A stretch of 64,000 bases of DNA from Lycorma delicatula. Its lineage: Eukaryota; Arthropoda; Insecta; Hemiptera; Fulgoridae. Both the position numbers and the translations under genes were made by a program. Position 1 is the first letter of the stretch. Each line of letters starts with the position of its first letter. The notes beneath the pieces were generated by a model. It was not told the DNA's origin and searched no databases. It worked only from the letters and a program-made list of their open reading frames with translations. The DNA lies in assembly GCF_047948215.1 (NCBI RefSeq), contig NC_134460.1:10721501-10785500 (forward strand), read 5' to 3'. Below are positions 57,240-64,000 of this stretch, piece by piece.

Positions 57240-58190
57240 TAGCGGACCCGACAGACGTTGTCCTGTTCAAACGTTGTAAATCCAAAAATTAAAAATTTTC
57301 AAATAAACTATCAATTGTTTGGACCGTTTTGATGAAAAAATATATATTAAAAAAAAATTATTTTTAAAATACTTGACGCCACTAAGCGTACAGTTATCAC
57401 AACTCGACCTATCAATTGCGTGTGAGTGTATCTGTATACAATAAACTTAAACGTGTTGAGTACGAACTTAAAACTGTCTTAAATTGTAGCAAGAAAGAAA
57501 AAACTAAAATTATGAAATATATTTTTAATCTTAACAGGAATTTAATAGGAATAAAATTCGTTTTTTTTTATCTTAATGCGATTTGATGGACAATATTTTT
57601 AATTAATCCCTGAGAGGTATAAACGAACAAACTTGATGGTCTGTCAACCCTTGAACAAGAACATATAATTGGCCGTGCGAAAAGCACGGATTTTCTATAT
57701 CCAACTCACAAATTAACATTGTTGTTTGGCCTTGTGACTTATTCATAGTCATTGAGAATGCCAAGCGAATTGGAAATTGCAAACGTTTGAATGGAATGGG
57801 CGAGTCTGAAGGGATCATTGGAATCCATGGTAGAAGAACAACTTCACCTTGAAACTTGCTTTAAAATGGTAGCTTCAAGAATATTGCTCGTGATTTTTTT
57901 TTAATGACCAATCGCGTGCTATTACATAGCTTTGGTGCATTCAAATTTCGAAGCAAAATGATCGGTGAACCGTTCTTCAATCGCAAGTTATGTGGTGTCA
58001 TTCCAGTTAAATCCAGTGAATTCAAGAATTCAAAAGGATAGTTGACAACTTCCTCAGGATCAACAACAGTGTCGATCGATTTGAAAGTTATTTCATTGCC
58101 AGGCAATGACTGTTGTATTTTAAAATTAATATCGTCGACATCTATATTTTTTGCGGCGAAAATAGCTCGCTCACGTAGCCACGCATGATC
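57239..58190 (-). mobile_element. Helitron, 3' part in minus orientation
   Basis: Read on the minus strand it ends GTCGGGTCCGCTAG followed by T: a CTRR end with insertion before T, as known for Helitrons. A short GGAC/GTCC stem lies just inside. Upstream is the end of the Pif1-like helicase gene. The rest of the element, including Rep/HUH, is absent. Confidence 0.75.
57600..58190 (-). pseudogene. Helitron Pif1-like helicase, C-terminal remnant
   Basis: Two frames on the minus strand. 57861-58106 (and open upstream to about 58190): SERAIFAAKNIDVDDIN-type start, then PGNEITFKSIDTVVDPEE, YPFEFLNSLDLTGMTPH and GSPIILLRNLN. 57603-57818: PFKRLQFPIRLAFSMTMNKS with SQGQT (helicase motif VI region), then NPCFSHGQLYVLVQGL. 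A frameshift near 57840 separates them. The Walker motifs further upstream are missing, so this is a nonfunctional tail. Confidence 0.8.
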
Positions 58191-59058
58191 ATATCAATCA
58201 TTTATTTTACTTTAACTTTTACGTAATCAGATACAAAAAATAACTAAAATTTGTCGGTTAACCTCAGAAGATTTTATAAAAAACTAAATAAGAATGGTCT
58301 GCGGTAAAATCGAGGAACAGTTAGATTGATTATACTAGTAAAAACTGAAATAAAACGAAGGCAGAGCTATCAGAATGAATAGTTTAGCAGTTGCTTTATG
58401 ATCTTGGGCCAAGCCTTGCTACTACGATTGAGAGAATCTTAAATACTAGGATGAAATCTCCTCAGCAAGAAGAAGCAGTAAAACCCACGAAGATGCAGTC
58501 ACCTGTGGCCGTTGTACATAAGGATATTAAGGAGATATCTGAAAAGTTCAAAAACACCAGTTTTTCGACCAGTCATACGGTGAAGGAAGGTGTACCAAGC
58601 GCGCAGAAGTAGTCTGAGCTAGTGCGATGTAGGTTCAAATTACAATAGAGAAGGCCTTGGATAAAGAAATTTTACAAAATTCAGCTATAGAAATTCCAAA
58701 AGGCTAGAGGGTTCCTTTGGAAAGGGCTAGTTTTCCAGCCACTCTAAAGATTTCATTAGGGGATGCATAAGTTTCGACTTTACAATGCTAACCTCTCCGT
58801 GTAGGTCGGTAGTGTTGCCGGCCGAAGAATCTTACTGATATCGGAGAAGGATGAAGATACCATCTCGGTAGGATCAAGATACCTACCGTGTCTGAGATGA
58901 AATCTCTGAAGATACCATCTTAGACACCCTGTCATCGTTGGTGGAAAAAAGAAATAAAAAGGGATGAGAAATGCTAGACGATTAACAAATGTGATATTTT
59001 TAATATAAATTTTCTACGTTTCTAATGTATTTTATTTTCAAGAATGTTTTTAATGATT
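58191..59058. other. Unassigned sequence; weak coding-like stretch 58391-58612
   Basis: Frame 58391-58612 (73 codons) is Lys/Glu/Ser-rich (SPQQEEAVKPTKMQSP, then KDIKEISEKF). Sequence to about 58960 is less AT-rich. It may be LINE ORF1 debris given the LINE-like 3' motif at 59.1 kb, but no domain is recognisable. Confidence 0.3.
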
Positions 59059-59059
59059 T

Positions 59060-59157
59060 TTAATTTTTGTTATCGGGGGGGAGAAGGTCTTTTGACCCCT
59101 TTTTTTGTTAGGGAAAAGGGCTAATGACCAAAGTAGTCGATGCTCGTAACCCAAAGA
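59060..59157 (+). mobile_element. LINE 3' end fragment
   Basis: GGGCTAATGACCAAAGTAGT plus CGATGC matches, in the same sense, the 3' region of the gag-only LINE (minus strand near 29114-29145). The rest of that element could not be aligned here. Confidence 0.5.
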
Positions 59158-60725
59158 AGAACTAATAATATTGTAATTTATTTTTGCTTACATGAGTATG
59201 ATTTATCTCATTTATGCTTACGTATTGTTTATGTTTAGATACACATGTAAATAGGAATTAATTAACGTGAATTCTATTCTTATATTACGTGCGTTTTAAA
59301 AATTATGTTTTTTTTCTTATTCTGGATATTAAATTACATGTGTTGCCTAATTAAGTAATTCAGTTTTAGTGAAACCTTTTTGTTTAAACATTTTTCGTTA
59401 AAGTAGTCATTATAAAATAACTTTTATGACTTAATTAATATAAGTCTGTTATCTTAATTACACAAAGGTAAAATAATCTTCGACAATTTGAAATTATTTA
59501 TTATGACGGATGTTCGTAGGTCGAACAAATCACCCTTATTGTATTTAAAAACCTCTTTTTAAGTATGCAAAAAGAAACATCAATTATCGTAATTCGTGAT
59601 CAAACGCGGTACCTGTTTTATCTACAACTATCATCTTCTTTAAATTTTACATAATCATAATTATTTAAAGTACTAAGTTTCTGGTCATAAATTCCTAATT
59701 ACTACTTCAAGTTTTACTAATAATAATATTATTTGAATTTCTATGTAGAATTTATTTTATTATTAACCGTAATTTTTTTCCAATTGAAAGGGAAATTTAT
59801 TAATTTTTTCTTTAGACACAAACAGATGAGAGGAGGGACTTTAAAAAAATTGAACCGATAAAAATTAATTTTATTGAAAATAATAAATTCTGGTGTTCCA
59901 AAATCTTTTTTGGATTAGTAATTCTTGCCTAAAGCACAGTGTAGCAATATTATTACAGACTTTTTCTTGAAGTAGTTACATAATTCATAAATAATACAAT
60001 CGATAATTAATCTCCAAATTCAGATCTTAAAAAAGACTGTATCTTTCTATCTTTAAGCCTATTAAAGATTTAGGATTAAGGATTTCTATCTTTCCTATTT
60101 TAAGTTTTTCCTTTCATAACTTTGTAATATCCTTTTCGATTTAAATTAGTTATAACAGTATTTTCCTTTTCCTGATATCTTTTTTCTTCCAAGTATTTGT
60201 CCCATATACTCTACATAAACACCTACGTATAAATTAGTTTTCTATAATTTTATTTGTTTCATCCTTTTTACTGGCATCTCAAAATCTTACACATATTTCA
60301 GTTTCTACTCTCTTCAAAAATCAAGTATGGAAATCCTTAAATAACTCCTCTACTGTTAAAGATAAAAAATTAAAGTTAGCAAATGTTACTACCTAAAAAC
60401 CTTTTATTTTTCTATATGAAATTGTTACACGCCAAGCACTAGGAGGCCACCATGGAAGTACTCAAAATTTAAATTGAAATGGTAGGAATTTGATATAAAT
60501 GATACGCATTTTAAAAGACATTGAAAAAAAAAATCTTTTGACATATAAAACTGCGGGCTACTACAATACTAATCCAAATCGAGGTCATTTAACTTTTCAT
60601 TGCACTTTTCAGAATGGTTTACAGTAACTCTCGGTAAATAACTGTTCAATAACTGTTATAATGTGTAAAAGATTAGAAAAATAAAATTGAGTGAACCAGG
60701 CGATTCAAAAAGGACTTTATAACCT
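59158..60725. other. AT-rich sequence, no gene recognised
   Basis: No supported frame or named repeat. Confidence 0.5.
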
Positions 60726-60734
60726 TAAAAGCAT

Positions 60735-61074
60735 TTTTTTTGTCTTCAGTCATTTGACTGGTTTGATGCAGCTCTCCAAGATTCCCTATCTAGTGCTAGT
60801 CGTTTCATTTCAGTATACCCTCTACATCCTACATCCCTAACAATTTGTTTTACATATTCCAAACGTGGCCTGCCTACACAATTTTTTCCTTCTACCTGTC
60901 CTTCCAATATTAAAGCGACTATTCCAGGATGCCATAGTATGTGGTCTATAAGTCTGTCTCTTCTTTTAACTATATTTTTCCAAATGCTTCTTTCTTAATC
61001 TATTTGCCGCAATACCTCTTCGTTTGTCACTTTATCCACCCATCTGATTTTTAACATTCTCCTATAGCACCACA
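60735..61074 (-). mobile_element. RTE-like LINE, 3' end only
   Basis: T run, family 3' end and the last ~100 codons in reverse, truncated at 61074. TAAAAGCAT at 60726-60734 and 61075-61083 is an exact 9-bp target duplication. A stop (TTCTTAATCT) replaces the codon in the EEERS-like region. Confidence 0.85.
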
Positions 61075-61149
61075 TAAAAGCATATAAAATTTAATTTACA
61101 GATTCGGTTGAGATCTCATTTCCTAGCAAAATACATCAAGTTTTGACTC

Positions 61150-62166
61150 GCATAAGTCATTAGTATAGAATTCGGTTACCAGCGCCCTGTCACCAGTTTT
61201 GTTAAAAATTGGTACATTTTTAATCGCTGTGTGGATTGGTTTCACGATTTGCAGTCGGCAACTGCAGTTCAATGTAATTTTCATAGAGAGTACGGTCCAA
61301 TTTATGCGTACTATTTATTCTTAGCACCAAATCTTCGTTGAGACAGATCGTTCTATTAAACGTACAAAATCACCAGGATGCCCACGCGTCCCTGAAACTG
61401 GTGTAGAACAACTCGGAAAAAGGTTTGCACTAGTCCGAAAAAATCAACTTTACGTACGTCACGTGAGATTAGCATTCCACAAATAACTGTTTGGCGTAAA
61501 CGATTGCTCTTGAAGTGATACAAAGTAACCGTGGTTCAATTCATTACAAATAAGTTCAAAGTTGCTCGGCTGCAGTTTTGTGTGGAAATAATGGATAGAA
61601 TTGGAGACACATACATTTTTAGACAATGTATTTTGCAGATACGGTTTTTGTGAAAGTCAACGTTTCACATCAGTAGCAAGGTAAACACACATAATTGCCG
61701 AATATGGGGTAGCGAAAACCCTTATAAAACTTTGTAGCGCATCCGTGATACCCCTTAGGAGTACACTAAGCAAACAAAAACTATGTCCCGTTCTTCTTCC
61801 AGGAGGCAATCGTATCTCAGTTAGACGCTGATGACTGAGATGGACGTCATTACTATCAGAAAGACGGGGCACCACTTTACTACCGGCGATCCAATTGTAT
61901 GGCCACTTGGCTCCTCAAATTTGACCCCGCTAGATATTTCCTTCTGGGGTTTCATTGTAGATCGGGTTTATGTACTACCTTTGACTGCTGATTTTGGTGA
62001 GCTAAGACTTCGAATTAACGCCGCAGTTGCAGAGTTAACGCCCGACTTACTGACTACAGTCTGGAATGAAATCGAGTCTAGGTGGTATGTATGTCGTACG
62101 TACCAAACCATATCAAATCAAAGTGAATGTTGGGTGACACACTTGATGTATTTTTCTATCAAATGA
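61150..62166 (+). pseudogene. Mariner-type transposase, decayed
   Basis: The C-terminal frame 61831-62166 includes WPLGSSNLTPLDISFWGF (the altered SPDL-x-PxDFFLWG block), then a LRLRINAAVAELTPDLLTTV stretch and WNEIESRW. Upstream pieces in shifting frames include a HREYGPIYA segment near 61280, CPRVPETGVEQLGK near 61380 and SSKVNTHNCRIWGSENPY near 61670, the order of a mariner transposase. The third catalytic Asp region is retained as LTPLDI. Many stops. Its inverted repeats could not be identified. Confidence 0.7.
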
Positions 62167-62214
62167 AACTTCAATCCAATTTTATATGCTTTTAAATTTG
62201 TGAAGTCTTTTTTG

Positions 62215-62242
62215 AATATATATATAGTGTATATAGTATATA

Positions 62243-62292
<50 letters not shown>

Positions 62293-62350
62293 TTATACGT
62301 ATATATATATGTATATATATATAGTATAAGTATATATATATATATACTGT
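62215..62350. repeat. AT-rich array with GTATA interruptions
   Basis: Impure (AT)n with TATAGTGTATATAG motifs, which can pair with themselves. Confidence 0.85.
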
Positions 62351-62451
62351 AACTCCATGCGTGTTTAGCTTAATATTCTAGATTTTATCAAATGAAAACA
62401 CACACCTACATATTGCTTACTAAACTAGATTGGCCTGCTGGGTCACAGTGA

Positions 62452-62502
<51 letters not shown>
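62452..62502. repeat. (AT)n microsatellite
   Basis: About 25 AT units. The 127-codon frame at 62430 crosses it and is not called. Confidence 0.9.
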
Positions 62503-62507
<5 letters not shown>

Positions 62508-64000
62508 ATCTACTTTTTGCAAATTCCTCCTCCCAAGAATAGCTTAATGCTATTGGTTCCTCCCACCCTTCTTATCTGTTTCAACTTATCAGTATATCAT
62601 GGTATATACGCCTCTACATTTTTCCTGTTAATACGTTTATCTCGATCTAAGATCTCAATTATCCTTCAAAAATCTGATGGTATTAACGGTTTAAAAACCA
62701 GCCTTTATAATTATAAATTATCATTTTTATTAAAAATATATTTTACAGTTATTTTATTAATACTGTTTCACTTTGTAAGACTTTTATGTTCGGTTTTTTT
62801 AATGTTTTTATAGTACATTAACTTAGTTATTCCTATGTTAATGGACATTTAACCTTCTTTTTTAATGTTATGGAGTCTTGAATTTAGTACTTGGAAAAAT
62901 AACATTACACCAGTTAAATTTTATTTATTTGAAATCTTATTCGAATGATTTTAAATAACCTTGAAAAAAATTTTTTTTAACAAGTTTTTTTATTGTACTA
63001 AAATAAAGACGAAAATATTAATAGTTTATAACATTAAATAAATTTGTGTACATTTAAAATTGAAAAGTAGTTACCTATTTCTATAAAAAGTTAATTTTCC
63101 GTTAGTATATTATTGTTAAGGGTTTATGTACCTTACCTTTCGATTTAGGGGTTCTATTTCGTTACCATTTTTAAAAAAGTTATTTTCTTTAAACAGATGG
63201 GATAAAAACCAGTTTTTTTTCCACAGTCGTAACAAAATTACTGCTGCGATTGATAAAAACTGATCGGCAAAGTGCCTCAATACATACTCATATAAAAAAA
63301 AAAATATTAAAAACAATTCTATAATCTGTTCAAAAAGTTGAATTCAAAGTAATTTTTAGAAAATTCCTTCTGTTTTGAAATAGGATTGTTTTAAAGATGC
63401 TCTCCGATAGTAAATATTCTTGGGTAGAATTTGCGATCAAAAATGTCATACTCGTATCACAAAGCGAATTATCGTTTTGTTTACGTCGTAGTTCTGTAGG
63501 ATTTATTACAATATTTTATGTTTTTTTTTCTGAAATTGTCCGTTCGTTCTGCTAAGTAATATTACTTAATATTAAAAATATTATTTTTAAACGTATCAGT
63601 ATCCGTTATTTCGATTACGAATAATTACGATACCGGCCATAACAATCACGTAGCCACCATTTAAAAACAAAATTACTGTTATTAATATCAAGATTTAAAT
63701 TTTTGTTCTCGTACATTAATCCAAAATTTTCTCTTATCATTAAAAAGAAAATAGTTTTTTCATTTATCCTCAAAGACCAAAATTTTCTCACCAAAAAAGT
63801 CATCTGTAAAAAATCTAATGCCCCATAACAGAGGGTGTAAAAAAAAGTATATCGGGTTTTAAAGCTATTTAATATCTTTTTACTTTGACTTACTATGAAT
63901 CACAAATAAAATGAAATGTAACTCTCAAGGTTTTCCCTAGAGATATTCAATGTGATTACCTTTCGTTTTACACATGCGCGCGCACATACGCACACACATC
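62503..64000. other. AT-rich sequence, no gene recognised
   Basis: No supported frame. A mixed CG/CA dinucleotide stretch starts at about 63972. Confidence 0.5.

Noticed and set aside
62430..62813. 127-codon membrane protein
   Set aside because: The frame begins with Tyr-Ile repeats from an AT microsatellite and the rest has AT-driven composition.
1..64000. CRISPR array, prokaryotic operon or rRNA gene
   Set aside because: No spaced identical repeats of the CRISPR kind, no operon structure and no rRNA-like sequence were seen; the retroelements and SINEs point to an animal genome.

Overview
The window looks like AT-rich, repeat-dominated nuclear DNA of an insect, most likely a hemipteran. 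The organism guess is inference: it rests on the non-LTR retrotransposon, mariner and tRNA-derived SINE families seen here and on the absence of bacterial gene structure. I find no complete host gene. One short open stretch near 50.4-50.6 kb could be a host exon. Everything else I can name is mobile or virus-like DNA, nearly all of it broken.

Layout. 0-10 kb: a degenerate ~150-bp tandem repeat, a minus-strand RTE-like LINE fragment, a fragment of R1-type reverse transcriptase lying between two long inverted repeats (4.3-5.8 kb), a long hairpin and two tRNA-derived SINE families. 10-13.4 kb: a ~3.35-kb element with ~190-bp inverted ends holding a decayed Tc1/mariner-type transposase. 14.6-16.4 kb: a GC-rich block of LINE debris. 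17.6-19.1 kb: the longest RTE-like reverse transcriptase reading frame. 19.7-24.1 kb: several decayed copies of a KilA-N-like viral gene segment in both orientations, hairpin repeats about 120 bp apart and a possible capsid-like fragment, interrupted by an R1-like insertion. 25.5-30.6 kb: a short retroposon with a 16-bp duplication, a unit repeated at 37.9 kb, and a gag-only LINE split by a younger RTE-like insertion. 33.6-43.6 kb: two solo LTRs of one family, each with its own 5-bp target duplication; the second splits a 1.3-kb mariner. 43.9-50 kb: more RTE-like copies, including two in opposite orientations, and a mixed dinucleotide array. 50.8-56 kb: SINEs, one split by an R1-like insertion. 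57.2-58.2 kb: the 3' end of a Helitron with its helicase tail. 60.7-62.2 kb: a LINE tail and another decayed mariner-like transposase.

How the parts relate. Target-site duplications give a relative order at several loci: the solo LTR is younger than the mariner, the RTE-like LINE is younger than the gag-only LINE, and R1-like LINEs are younger than the SINE and the KilA-N array they interrupt. The RTE-like copies near 28, 37 and 44 kb are nearly identical and largely open, so this family was active recently. The two SINE families share their 3' tail, which suggests a common LINE partner. All family names come from reading motifs by eye; no search was run.
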